Assembly (NCBI RefSeq): GCF_004309355.1
Contig: NZ_BJCC01000008.1
Span: forward strand, 62,001-126,000
Direction: 5' to 3'
DNA from: Enterococcus florum
GTDB lineage: Bacteria; Bacillota; Bacilli; Lactobacillales; Enterococcaceae
Length of the DNA: 64,000 nt
Shown here in pieces: positions 44,830-53,747 of this stretch. Under the pieces are notes generated by a model. That model did not search any database, was not told the origin of the DNA, and saw nothing but the letters and a program-made list of their open reading frames with translations. Made by a program: the position numbers and the translations under genes. The stretch's first letter is position 1, and each line of letters begins with the position of its first letter.

Positions 44830-44987
44830 TTCATGCAGCCGAAATCGCTGAGAAACGAGTAGAAGCAATTGATGAAGACGAAATCAGCGATATCCTATAT
44901 GATTTTGCTATAACTTGGTGCAGTGATGAGTTATCGGCTGAAAAAGAAATTGAATTTGCTCATAAAATTATCGATCTGATTATGTAA
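44826..44987 (+). CDS. Small acidic phage-type protein, 53 aa
   Basis: The ATG overlaps the previous stop (ATGA) and has AAAGAGGTGG upstream. Helical and acidic (EAIDEDEISDILYDFAITW). No family recognised. Last plausible gene of the prophage remnant; 44988-45365 holds only short broken frames. Confidence 0.5.
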   Translation: MIHAAEIAEKRVEAIDEDEISDILYDFAITWCSDELSAEKEIEFAHKIIDLIM

Positions 44988-45365
44988 ATAGATCCGGTAA
45001 CCGAAGCCATCACCTAGGTTTGAAAAGGAGATAAGTATGAATAGAGCATAAGTTACGAATAGCTTGAGCGACTTGGTTAGAAAAAAATACCAAGTAATTG
45101 TAATTTTTGGGCATAAATAGTAACCAAATGCGAATCCACAGTTTAAGTTTGGCAGATACACGTAGAAAGTTGTTTGATGTACCGGAGGAAAAGTTCATGT
45201 TACATGGAATATGTAGGATGACTTTATTGTTTTGAGAAGCTAAACTAATTGGAAGCTTTAACAGAAAAATCCAAGCAATTCCTTAAAAGTCATCGCAATT
45301 GGAACAGATCAAACGGCAAAAGTACAAGGTAAAGAGTATAAATCTTAAATGATTATGAAGCATCA

Positions 45366-45432
45366 TGTAAAGGAAACTTGACAAAAACTGAATAAAGAAG
45401 TTATACTATGTGTAAAGGAAGCTTGTCAAAAA
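45366..45432 (+). promoter_or_regulatory. Promoter and direct-repeat operator of the Xre/membrane pair
   Basis: TTGACA (45378), 18 bases and TATACT (45402) form a near-consensus promoter. TGTAAAGGAA-CTTG-CAAAAA occurs at 45366-45387 over the -35 and again at 45411-45432 near the start of transcription, a likely autoregulatory operator for the Xre protein. Confidence 0.7.
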
Positions 45433-45447
45433 TGAGAGGATCGAATT

Positions 45448-45654
45448 GTGAAAAATAGAGTGGAAGAGTTGAGAAAGGCACGCAAATTGAACCAAGACCA
45501 GTTTGCAAAAGCGATACGAGTCTCAAGGCAGACGGTTAGTTCCATTGAAACGGGCAAATACAATCCATCTTTAGAGTTGGCCTTTGCCATTTCAGATTTT
45601 TTTGACCTGTCTATTGAAGAAATTTTTATCAATGAGAGGAGTGCTGAAAAATGA
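45448..45654 (+). CDS. Xre-family transcriptional regulator (short, YozG-like)
   Basis: A 68-aa protein that is almost only a Cro/CI helix-turn-helix: LRKARKLNQDQFAKAIRVSR, then TVSSIETGKYNPSLELAFAI. GTG start behind GAGAGG. The stop overlaps the next gene's ATG (ATGA), a common arrangement with a partner membrane protein. It probably represses its own operon through the direct repeats upstream. Confidence 0.88.
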   Translation: MKNRVEELRKARKLNQDQFAKAIRVSRQTVSSIETGKYNPSLELAFAISDFFDLSIEEIFINERSAEK

Positions 45655-46094
45655 AAAGAAATACACTGAGGGGTGGATTCTTGTACGTCCTTGTTGGGGT
45701 CATCTTTTTGCTGTGTGGAATTTTTCTAGATACAAAACTAAATAGCCTATTTTGGGGATTTGCAGGGGCTGGGATCATTCCTGGTCTAGCCATGATCTGT
45801 AAATATGTTTACTGGACACGTCCTCAAAACGTTGAAAAGTATGTCGAGAAGATGGATGAAGAAAAAATCAACCTGCGGGATGAACGCAAAGAAAAATTTA
45901 GAAACTTATCTGGTCGATATGCGTACCTATTGGGATTGATCACTATTTGTATTTCAATCGTAGTTTTTTCTATACTATCGTCTTTAGGGGTTATTCAAAA
46001 TTCAAAAATCTTACTTTTCTATTTGGGCGGATATGTGATTTTTCAGTATGTCGCAGGGATTCTTATCTTCAAACATCTTGATAAAAAGTATTAA
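45651..46094 (+). CDS. Four-span membrane protein paired with the Xre regulator
   Basis: A 147-aa integral membrane protein with spans near residues 8-26, 32-52, 88-108 and 118-138 and a charged central loop (NVEKYVEKMDEEKINLRDER). Often found translationally coupled to short Xre regulators in Firmicutes, where the membrane partner may tune the regulator. Role unknown. Confidence 0.72.
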   Translation: MKRNTLRGGFLYVLVGVIFLLCGIFLDTKLNSLFWGFAGAGIIPGLAMICKYVYWTRPQNVEKYVEKMDEEKINLRDERKEKFRNLSGRYAYLLGLITICISIVVFSILSSLGVIQNSKILLFYLGGYVIFQYVAGILIFKHLDKKY

Positions 46095-46232
46095 ACTAAA
46101 AAATTGAGTATCTTTGAAAAGACCGGAAGAATCGATTGTGCAAGAGAAAAGACACGATTGTGAATGGGCAGCGTGGGAAAACGAATCTGATTCCACTAAC
46201 GACGGATTGTACGGACAAGGAAGGAAAATATG

Positions 46233-46262
46233 AAAAAAACCATCTAAAAACATAGATGGTTT
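46233..46262. terminator. Terminator between converging genes
   Basis: ACCATCTA and TAGATGGT with A/T runs on both sides. Confidence 0.7.
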
Positions 46263-46283
46263 CAAATCGGTTAGTCAAACAAA

Positions 46284-46493
46284 CTAATTTGTTTCTTTTA
46301 GCTTTTTGAAGGTAATCAAGGTGGCAGCTTTAACTTGCATAGAAGTGGACATATACGAATAGGTAACTAAATCCCAACCCTCTTGTGCACGTTTGTTAAT
46401 CAATTGATCCAGTTCTAATAAATCGCCTTCCTCTGCTTTGTCCGTTAACCATTTAGTTTTTGTCGATAGAATTTCTGATTTGTACTCATACAT
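46284..46493 (-). CDS. DUF4177-type small protein
   Basis: A 69-aa soluble protein: MYEYKSEILSTKTKWL, then INKRAQEGWDLVTYSYMS. The YEYK opening and AxEGWxLV core are the DUF4177 pattern. The ATG at 46493 has AGGAGG; the longer frame lacks one. Function unknown in all members. Confidence 0.75.
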   Translation of the reverse strand: MYEYKSEILSTKTKWLTDKAEEGDLLELDQLINKRAQEGWDLVTYSYMSTSMQVKAATLITFKKLKETN

Positions 46494-46709
46494 GATAAAA
46501 CCTCCTGATTTATTATGTTCACATAATAGCAAGAAAAAAATGAAGAAGGCACGTTTTTTCTTAAGTGGTAGAAATTAGGGCCTGAACTGCTCAAATTTAT
46601 GTTGAACCATTAATGGGTACATGAACAACTAACAGAGCGTTTCCATTTAAAGACCGAAAGTGAAGAAAAAACATGAGTAACATGATCTTTTAGTCGTTTG
46701 TAAATTTTT

Positions 46710-47366
46710 TTATCCAAACACAACTCCCGAATAGTCTAAAATTGCATGGATCAAAACTGGAACAAATAGAGTACCGCTCTTTTTATAAGCGAAAGCAAAC
46801 AAAGCGCTACCCAAAATTCCTTGACCCAATAAATCATTGGAAATTTTAGCGATTAAGTCTGCAAAGGAACCGTTGGAAATAATGGTTGGCATAATGCTGT
46901 GCATAGCGCCGAAAAGCAAACCGCTAATGACAATTCCCGTTAGGAAATTAGATTGTTGCTCAATTTGTGTAAAGAGGAATCCTCTAAACATAAATTCTTC
47001 TGCGAAGGCGACAACTACCAGATAAAAGTAGGCTAAATAAATCCCTTTGATAGTGAAATCTCCATGAGCCAAGAACATAATCACATAGACTGCTAGCAAT
47101 AGCAGAGTAACCAAACGAGATTGATTCGTGATTCCTACTATAGCCAAGGATTTTTTATTCATCCATATCAAACCAAGAATGACGAAGACAAATGATAGAT
47201 TTACAACAGCGTCCATAAAAAATTTGAATCCAACATTTTGTGGAGTGATATCATTTAAAGAAATGAACCAACCTTTACTCCATAAAAAGGAAGCACAAAT
47301 ATAAAAAAACAAGCCATAAAGAAATGTCAGACCCACAGCACCAAATACGATTTTTTTAGATTTCAT
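46710..47366 (-). CDS. CPBP-family intramembrane metalloprotease
   Basis: A 218-aa protein with about seven membrane spans. Motif 1 EEFMFRGFLF (EExxxR), motif 2 FGAMHSI with its His, and motif 3 HAILDYSG are the Abi/CAAX-protease signature. Relatives process prenylated proteins or protect against self-made bacteriocins. CGGAGGG precedes the ATG. No bacteriocin gene is visible nearby. Confidence 0.87.
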   Translation of the reverse strand: MKSKKIVFGAVGLTFLYGLFFYICASFLWSKGWFISLNDITPQNVGFKFFMDAVVNLSFVFVILGLIWMNKKSLAIVGITNQSRLVTLLLLAVYVIMFLAHGDFTIKGIYLAYFYLVVVAFAEEFMFRGFLFTQIEQQSNFLTGIVISGLLFGAMHSIMPTIISNGSFADLIAKISNDLLGQGILGSALFAFAYKKSGTLFVPVLIHAILDYSGVVFG

Positions 47367-47402
47367 TGTTTCCCTCCGTTTTTCGTATAACGCATTCCAC
47401 AT

Positions 47403-48157
47403 TGATAATCTGATGAGACTATGGAACCTTGAAATGATGGATCAGCGATTCCTGTTGGACTCAAAAGACATCTGCCAATTTTAAGCGGTTAGAAAAGTTA
47501 AGATCGAGAATATGAAGAATAGAGGAAGCTCGAATTTTATTCCTATGACCCGGATTTTATTTCCAAATGCTCGTTCTGATCTGCGTGCAGACTCATGCCT
47601 ATATTTTTAAGCTAATCGGTTGTCCGTGCCAAAAAAAGTCCATTATTGTAACGAAGGAAGAGTGAAATGAACCAAACGAGCTTTGATATGATTGCCATAG
47701 ATGAGGAAAATTGATGAAGCCCTTTTACGATCATAAGCCTCCTGAAAAAGTATTTATGTAATTATATCGTATGCTTGAGTAAATACTCAACTGGTTTTAA
47801 GAGTCGCTAAACGCTATTCGTGCAGTTCAGCATCCTTTGAGTTGCATTAAACTGCCCTAGGGTACTAATTAAACTGAATAATTTTGTGGCAATGGATCAA
47901 AGGACTGTCGATAATCAGAATGCAACAGTTGCCGAAGATAATCGACCAAAAGTGAAAGAGTTCAGTGATTCTTCACCACAGAAAACCGATAAAGAGATGG
48001 CAGGACTAAGAGGTCAAATAGAAAAAATAAAGCCCGAAAAAAGCGCTGAACAATGATAAGACTGAGTTAGAGTTATGGAAAACAATAGATGCAACGTTCA
48101 TACAGATGGAGTTATTCTCTCTGAAAAAAGAAGCGATGAAACTGATTAGCGGGGTTT
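47403..48157. other. Long stretch with no convincing gene
   Basis: Contains one 54-codon frame (47892-48056) with a hydrophilic, charged sequence (QRTVDNQNATVAEDNRPK, then DKEMAGLRGQIEKIK) but no ribosome site; it may be a relic. The remainder has dense stops in all frames. Confidence 0.4.
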
Positions 48158-48186
48158 TTGTATTCCTTCTTCAAAAATGCTAAAAT
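48158..48186 (+). promoter_or_regulatory. Promoter of rarA
   Basis: TTGTAT, 17 bases, TAAAAT with an upstream TGC (extended -10). Confidence 0.6.
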
Positions 48187-48234
48187 AAGAACATAAGTTC
48201 GATAGCGAACCAATTTCCGCTAGGAGGATGTGTG

Positions 48235-49560
48235 ATGAGACAAGGGTCGATTTTTGAAAAATCAAGAGAAAAGAGTGAACCACTGGCTACTCGGGTACGA
48301 CCAGAAACGCTGGACGAATTTGTAGGGCAGGGCCATTTGCTAGGCGAAGGGAAGCTGTTGAGAGATATCATTGAAAACGATCGTGTCTCATCCATGATCT
48401 TTTGGGGGCCACCGGGTGTCGGCAAGACGACCTTGGCTCGGATTATTGCCAATCAGACGGAATCGGAGTTTATCAATTTCAGCGCCGTTACCAGCGGTAT
48501 CAAAGAAATAAAAGTCGTGATGAAGGATGCGGAGCAGAATCTGACGTTTGGTGTAAAAACAATCGTCTTTGTCGATGAGATCCATCGTTTCAATAAAGCT
48601 CAGCAGGATGCCTTTTTACCTTATGTCGAGAATGGCAGCATTATTCTGATTGGTGCCACCACCGAGAATCCGTCATTTGAGATTAACTCGGCTTTGCTCT
48701 CCAGAAGCAAAGTCTTTGTCTTAAATCAATTAGAAGAAAACGACATTGTACAGCTGCTGAAGCAGGCGATTGCCAGCCAACGAGGTTTTCCTAGTCTGAC
48801 CGTTAAAACGGACGACGAGGTTTTGAATTCTATCGCCTCATATGCCAACGGCGATGCGCGCGTGGCCTTGAACGCGTTGGAGATGGCTGTTTTAAATGGG
48901 GATAAAAATGGAGATACTGTCTCCCTGAAGCAGGACAAGCTGCTGGATCTGATCGAGAGAAAATCGTTTCTCTATGATAAAAATGGCGAGGAACACTACA
49001 ATGTGATTTCTGCCTTGCACAAGTCGATGCGAAACAGTGATGTTGATGCGGCGATCTATTGGTTGGCGCGCATGGTGGAATCTGGCGAAGATCCTTTGTA
49101 CATCGCCAGACGGCTGGTGCGTTTTGCCAGTGAGGACATTGGGCTGGCCGATATTCGAGCACTGGAGTTAGCCAACACTGTTTTTCAATCCTGTCAGTTT
49201 TTGGGGATGCCTGAGTGTAATGTCCATCTGACGCAGGCTGTCATCTATTTGTCCTTGGCACCAAAGTCGAATGCGGTAGATGCGGCCTATCATCGGGCCA
49301 AAAAGGATGTTTATGAGACCTTCAACGAACCGGTTCCTTTGGTCATCCGCAATGCACCGACACAATTAATGAAGGATCTGCGCTATGGTGAGGATTACCA
49401 ATATGCCCATGATACCGAGGACAAGCTGACCTCAATGAAGACGATGCCGCCGTCCTTGGAAGGGCATCAGTACTATTTGCCAACGATGCAGGGGAATGAA
49501 AAACGTTTCAAGGAACGCAAGGAAGCGATCGAGAAATGGCATTCTGAGCATGATCAATAA
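48235..49560 (+). CDS. rarA: Replication-associated recombination protein A (AAA+ ATPase)
   Basis: A 441-aa AAA+ protein of the MgsA/RarA/WRNIP1 family that acts at stalled replication forks with SSB. Walker A WGPPGVGKTTLA near residue 57, Walker B VFVDEIHRFNKAQQD, sensor 1 GATTENPS and the C-terminal tetramerisation region (YHRAKKDVYETF, PTQLMKDLRYGEDYQYAHD) are complete. The ATG at 48235 is 7 bases after AGGAGG; a GTG one codon earlier is possible. Monocistronic. Confidence 0.94.
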   Translation: MRQGSIFEKSREKSEPLATRVRPETLDEFVGQGHLLGEGKLLRDIIENDRVSSMIFWGPPGVGKTTLARIIANQTESEFINFSAVTSGIKEIKVVMKDAEQNLTFGVKTIVFVDEIHRFNKAQQDAFLPYVENGSIILIGATTENPSFEINSALLSRSKVFVLNQLEENDIVQLLKQAIASQRGFPSLTVKTDDEVLNSIASYANGDARVALNALEMAVLNGDKNGDTVSLKQDKLLDLIERKSFLYDKNGEEHYNVISALHKSMRNSDVDAAIYWLARMVESGEDPLYIARRLVRFASEDIGLADIRALELANTVFQSCQFLGMPECNVHLTQAVIYLSLAPKSNAVDAAYHRAKKDVYETFNEPVPLVIRNAPTQLMKDLRYGEDYQYAHDTEDKLTSMKTMPPSLEGHQYYLPTMQGNEKRFKERKEAIEKWHSEHDQ

Positions 49561-49576
49561 AACAGAATAAATAGGG

Positions 49577-49605
49577 AAAGACTGGTCGGTGGATCAGTCT
49601 TTTTT
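49577..49605 (+). terminator. Terminator after rarA
   Basis: AAAGACTG and CAGTCTTT followed by Ts. Confidence 0.8.
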
Positions 49606-49966
49606 GTCATTATCTCCGCGAAGCTAGCCCCGTCCCTTCCCAGCAAATCAACTAACTACATCAAATAAAAGGTATACAAGCTAAAGAAAGTCACCGATTC
49701 TGAGAATGCATCAACTTGTGTTGCTCGATCTATTAATGCTGGAACCGTCCGCCCCCCGTCTGCCAGTGATACAGCAAAGGCTGCTTTTTCAGCTGATTCA
49801 AAAAGGGGAGATGGCAGGTCGAGATAGTCCACCGACAGCCTATACTGCATCAACTTCAACGAATTCCCCGCAGTAAAAAGATTAATCGACCCGACTTTTT
49901 CTTGTGCTGGAATGTCGGATATGCAATAGTGGACTGTAGTACACTTTAACTGAGGAGGAAACGTAG
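49606..49966. other. Intergenic stretch, no gene seen
   Basis: A long minus-strand frame here has no ribosome site and no family likeness. The last 50 bases hold the AGGAGG site of the next gene; no clear promoter was identified. Confidence 0.4.
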
Positions 49967-50821
49967 ATGAATGCTTTGGAACAGATGACGAAGGCAATCG
50001 ACTATATTGAAGAGAATCTGGATGGAGAAATCGATGAAAAGGAAATAGCACGCATTGCGTTGTGCTCGTCCTATCATTTCAAACGGATGTTTTTATTTCT
50101 GATCGGCATGCCTTTGTCAGAGTACATTCGTCGTCGCAGACTGACGTTGGCTGCTCTGGATCTGCAAACTACCGACGCCAAAGTCATCGACATCGCCGTC
50201 AAGTATGGCTATTCGTCAGCCGATGCCTTTTCGCGGGCGTTTCAAGCAATGCATCAGGTTACTCCTAGCCACGCAAGAAAAAAAGGCGTCCGTCTCAAGA
50301 TTCAACCGCACGTTAGCTTCACATTATCATTGAGGGGGGTCTTGGAAATGAAATATCGAATTGTCGAAAAGGAAGCTTTTTCTGTCGTTGGCATAAAGGA
50401 GCGCTTTTCTTATGTCGATAACCTTGGAGCTAGTGTTGGGCAAATGTGGGGCAGTGTCACCGAGGAAATCATGGGGAAATTACGGTCTCTGGCTCGTGCG
50501 GATCCTGGCGGTCTGGTCGGCGCCTACAGCGAGATGTATGAGGACAATACAACGGACTATTATATCGGTGTAATCACAACAGAAGAGTGTCCGGAAGGGT
50601 TCGTAAAACTGGCGATCGAAGCGCAAACTTGGGCAGTTTTCGAGATCGAAGGCCCCTTGCCTCAAGCCATGAGTGATGTCTGGGGACGCATTTTTTCCGA
50701 GTTTTTCCCAACCACCGGCTACGAGCATACCCCAGCACCTGAAATCGAATGGTATTCTGCAGGTGATATGAGCAGTGAGAGGTATGAAAGCGAGATTTGG
50801 ATTCCTGTTGTAGGAGGATAA
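49967..50821 (+). CDS. AraC-family regulator with GyrI-like effector domain
   Basis: A 284-aa regulator of the Rob/BltR plan. The AraC domain with two helix-turn-helices fills residues 1-105 (IDEKEIARIALCSSYHFKRM, then IDIAVKYGYSSADAFSRAFQ). A GyrI-like ligand domain follows (VEKEAFSVVGIKERFSY near 130, WAVFEIEGPLPQAMSDVW, EIWIPVVG at the end). Such proteins bind small hydrophobic drugs and activate efflux or stress genes. No obvious target is adjacent. AGGAGG precedes the ATG. Confidence 0.9.
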   Translation: MNALEQMTKAIDYIEENLDGEIDEKEIARIALCSSYHFKRMFLFLIGMPLSEYIRRRRLTLAALDLQTTDAKVIDIAVKYGYSSADAFSRAFQAMHQVTPSHARKKGVRLKIQPHVSFTLSLRGVLEMKYRIVEKEAFSVVGIKERFSYVDNLGASVGQMWGSVTEEIMGKLRSLARADPGGLVGAYSEMYEDNTTDYYIGVITTEECPEGFVKLAIEAQTWAVFEIEGPLPQAMSDVWGRIFSEFFPTTGYEHTPAPEIEWYSAGDMSSERYESEIWIPVVGG

Positions 50822-51054
50822 ATATAGTGAAATAAGTCGTCGTATCATTACGAGAAAATGATGCGGCGATTTGTTTTTGTTCGGGGAGATAAGATGTTTG
50901 ATTTCTGAACATTCTCATGCGGTCGTTACTGTCGAAACTAAGAGAAATCAAGAGTTTTGGTCGCTCTATCAACTATCATTATGATAAAATACTTATAAAA
51001 TTAAAAAGTTTGGGGGGAATTGAATAGTCTTAACTGATTATTTGGTGCAGAGTT

Positions 51055-52036
51055 ATGAAAAATAGAAAAGTGTTATGGCAAACGTGTTTATTGGTTATGT
51101 TGTGTTTGCCGCTAGCGGGGTTTAAAACTGCTGAAAATGAAGAGACCTCACTGCCTGACAACTCGCAGTCGGAAGTCAACAGTACGGTCAATACACAGGC
51201 TTCATAAGTGGCAAGGCTATCTGAACGAAGATGGCATACAAGCAGAGAGTCACAAAGGCGGAAAGCGGAATTTTATCAATCAGTCCATTACGGTCACAAA
51301 AGACAATTGGACGATCTGGAAGGATTTCAATTTTAAAAATGGCAACTCCACCAAACACTTGTATGCGAACACTTATAAAGTGACGGGATGGTACCGCCAT
51401 TACAATGGATCAAAATATCTTTCACTGTACGATGACAATGGGAACTGGCAAGGCTATTTGAATGAAGGTGGTGCAAAAGCTGCTGCTTCCTACGTTTTAT
51501 TAAATGCACCCTATATCAATCAGAACAGTGCGGGCTTCCCAATGGGTTGTGAGGCGGCTTCTCTCTTGCAAGCCCTGCAGCAAAAAGGATACGCTCGGTC
51601 ATACAATTTGAGGAGCTTTATCAAAGAAATGCCGATGTCGCCAAATAATAATCCAAACAATGGTTTCTCTGGCAAGCCCGATGATATTAAGCCGAATATT
51701 TATCATTCAATTTACGCTAAACCATTAGCTCAATGGGGAAACAAATATGGAAATGTCGCTGATATCAGCGGGACTTCTGTGGATGGATTGAAAAACGAGT
51801 TGCGCAAGGGCAATCCTGTTGTCGTTTATGTAACAGGAAATTACGCTAAACCGATTTATGGAAACTATTGGTGGGGAACGGGAATCGATAATGCTCATAT
51901 TGTAACTTTGGATGGATTCAACCAATCCAACAACACGTACCATATCTCTGACCCAAATGCGGGCACATACTGGGTATCAGCGAGCAGATTTGAAGCAAGC
52001 TATAATTTAAGAAAATCTGCCGTTGTAGTGAAATAA
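51055..52036 (+). pseudogene. Secreted C39-like peptidase with repeats, frameshifted
   Basis: The ATG at 51055 encodes a signal peptide (VLWQTCLLVMLCLPLAG) and 50 codons before a TAA at 51205. The rest of the protein is in another frame: cell-wall-type repeats (KWQGYLNEDG, YLSLYDDNGNWQGYLNEGG), then a papain-like peptidase domain with Cys in FPMGCEAASLLQAL, His in DNAHIVTLDGF and Asp in HISDPNAGTYW. The break falls inside the repeats, so loss of part of a repeat unit is the likely cause. The C-terminal 299-codon frame could still be made without a signal. Confidence 0.75.
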
Positions 52037-52042
52037 AAAGCT

Positions 52043-52075
52043 AGCAAACCATTGTTTCTTGATGGTTGCTTTTTT
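52043..52075 (+). terminator. Terminator after the peptidase gene
   Basis: AGCAAACCAT pairs with ATGGTTGCT, followed by six Ts. Confidence 0.8.
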
Positions 52076-52290
52076 GAGTAGCGAAAGTGAAGAAGAAGGA
52101 TTTAGCAGCAAGAATCTTTTAGACATGAGTATATTAAGTTTAGAGGGATTTTGGGCAGCTGACTAGCAGTTTTCCGTTAAAATAAGGGTTTCGGAGGTCA
52201 TTCTATTTTTCAGAGAATATCAAATTTTTAATGCTTTCCTTTTTGTCTGGGTGTATAATCATTGAAATACTTAAATAATGGAGGTTTGTT

Positions 52291-52395
52291 TTGAAAATAA
52301 ATCGATTGTTAAGAAAAGCGGGAGTTGTCGCGGTGTTATTGATCTTAGGATATTTAACAGCCATTTTTGTGTCTCGGGTGTTACTGCACAGATAA
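52291..52395 (+). CDS. Small single-span membrane protein, 34 aa
   Basis: TTG start with GGAGG 6 bases upstream and a TATAAT box about 45 bases upstream. A basic N-terminus (MKINRLLRKAG) is followed by one membrane helix (VVAVLLILGYLTAIFV) and a short basic tail. No partner RNA or toxin-type II context was identified, although size and shape resemble type I toxins and small membrane regulators. Function unknown. Confidence 0.55.
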   Translation: MKINRLLRKAGVVAVLLILGYLTAIFVSRVLLHR

Positions 52396-52749
52396 GAGGC
52401 TGAAATTTGATCCTGATTTTCTAAGGCTTATCCTTATTTTAGAAGTTGAAAATGCTCTTGATTAAAGGGGATTAAGGATAGATGGACAAGTTCAATGACG
52501 TTCTTGCGAGAATTTCAAGATAGTTGTCCGTCTAGTTTGGTGTGTCCTTTTTTGTTTCAAATTATTGGAAAAGGAGCCGAGTCAAAGGTCATTAGCTAAT
52601 AAGAATATAAAAGATTTTGAATTCAAATCAATACTACATATTGTATTTGTTATTGAAATAGGCTATTAAAACCACTAAATACAGGCTTTACATTACAAGG
52701 ATTTAGAGGTAAGATTATCAAGGATTTCATAGACTTATTAAATGAAAGG
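52396..52749. other. Intergenic stretch, no gene seen
   Basis: AT-rich and without a plausible frame; it contains the promoter region of the kinase gene but no clear hexamers were identified. Confidence 0.4.
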
Positions 52750-52761
52750 ATGGACGAGACG

Positions 52762-53457
52762 ATGTTGCTGATAGCTGGAACGATCGGAGCGGGCAAGACG
52801 GCCTTGACCAATAAGCTGTCTTTGGAAATGAATTCGAGACCGTTTTATGAAAATGTGGATGACAATGAAGTGCTGCCGCTGTTTTACTCGAATCCGGAGA
52901 AATATACTTTTTTGCTTCAGGTTTTCTTTTTGAATAAACGTTTTCTAGCGATGAAAGATGCGTTGAAACAAAAGGACAATGTTCTGGATCGCTCAATCTA
53001 TGAAGACAGTCTGCTGTTTCACTTGAATGCCGATCTGGGGCGGGTGACTCAGGACGAGGTGCAGCAGTACGACAACCTGCTGGATACGATGCTGAAGGAA
53101 CTGGAAAGTGTAGCTCCGCTGAAAAGACCGGATCTGCTAGTCCACATCAAGGTCTCCTTTGAGGTGATGCTAGAGCGGATCGAAAAGCGCGGCCGCGACT
53201 ACGAGCAGGTGGCAACGAATCCGGATCTTCAAGACTATTATCGGATGGTGACGCAGCGCTATGATCAGTGGTATGACAGCTTTGATTTGTGTCCGAAGAT
53301 TCAGATTGATGGCGATCGTTATGATTTTGTCGCCGACCCGCAGGCAGCCGAAACGGTATTGGGTCAAATCAAAGCAAAAACGCAGGAGCTGAACCAAATG
53401 GAAATTCAACGTCCCAGCTACTGTACTGCTCGAAAGATCGAAAAAGGGATTTTTTGA
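52762..53457 (+). CDS. Deoxynucleoside kinase (dGK/dAK type)
   Basis: A 231-aa salvage kinase making dAMP, dGMP or dCMP. The P-loop GTIGAGKTALTN is at the very N-terminus, DRSIYEDSLLFH near residue 77 is the family's (D/E)RS motif, and EKRGRDYEQ is the LID arginine region. The ATG at 52762 gives the usual start just before the P-loop; the ATG at 52750 is possible but touches its ribosome site. Deoxynucleoside kinases of this type are typical of lactobacilli and enterococci. Single gene. Confidence 0.88.
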   Translation: MLLIAGTIGAGKTALTNKLSLEMNSRPFYENVDDNEVLPLFYSNPEKYTFLLQVFFLNKRFLAMKDALKQKDNVLDRSIYEDSLLFHLNADLGRVTQDEVQQYDNLLDTMLKELESVAPLKRPDLLVHIKVSFEVMLERIEKRGRDYEQVATNPDLQDYYRMVTQRYDQWYDSFDLCPKIQIDGDRYDFVADPQAAETVLGQIKAKTQELNQMEIQRPSYCTARKIEKGIF

Positions 53458-53576
53458 TCGTTTTCTTTTTTCACTATAAAAGAATAGTATCGTTCAGGTC
53501 ATCGATTTGGCCAGTTAATTACAGCAAATCTTCAGCCAAACTCTTGTGGAAGTATATCGTGTTGGTGTCGGTTTCA

Positions 53577-53585
53577 TGTTATACT
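53577..53585 (+). promoter_or_regulatory. Extended -10 promoter of the leader/nucleotidyltransferase unit
   Basis: TGT directly before TATACT, with only a weak -35 (TCGTGT at a 17-base distance). Transcription would start near 53592, 30 bases before the leader ORF. Confidence 0.55.
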
Positions 53586-53623
53586 AAATTCAACGAATTC
53601 AAGAAAATAGGAGTGAAGCTGAG

Positions 53624-53665
53624 ATGAGGTTAATGATTGAAAATACTTCGTACAAAGTCTTTTAG
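53624..53665 (+). CDS. Leader peptide, 13 aa
   Basis: The short ORF MRLMIENTSYKVF has its own ribosome site AGGAG 10 bases upstream. Its last six sense codons lie in the 5' arm of the first leader hairpin and the stop is in the loop. A translated short ORF ahead of paired hairpins, the last of which covers the ribosome site of the next gene, is the arrangement of antibiotic-inducible translational attenuators (erm, cat, ABC-F leaders). Inference from layout only. Confidence 0.6.
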   Translation: MRLMIENTSYKVF

Positions 53666-53739
53666 GGCAAATTTGTACGAAGGCAAACGATTTTTTGCCC
53701 GTTAGACTTTGTCTTTTACCATTTTAAAAGACAAAGGAG
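53646..53739 (+). promoter_or_regulatory. Translational attenuator: paired hairpins over the ribosome site
   Basis: Hairpin 1: CTTCGTACAAA (53646-53656) with TTTGTACGAAG (53672-53682). Hairpin 2: CTTTGTCTTTT (53707-53717) with AAAAGACAAAG (53726-53736), both 11-bp perfect; the AAGGAG site (53734-53739) is partly in hairpin 2. Alternatives exist: GGGCAAA (53665-53671) with TTTGCCC (53694-53700), and GTCTTTTA of the leader ORF (53657-53664) with TAAAAGAC (53725-53732). Confidence 0.7.
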
Positions 53740-53747
53740 AAAGAAAC

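Noticed and set aside
49656-50051. 131-codon minus-strand frame overlapping the AraC gene
   Set aside because: No ribosome site or family likeness; it is antisense to a clear gene at its start.
53707-53736. Hairpin before the nucleotidyltransferase as a transcription terminator
   Set aside because: No T-run follows; the sequence after it is the ribosome site, so translational control fits better.
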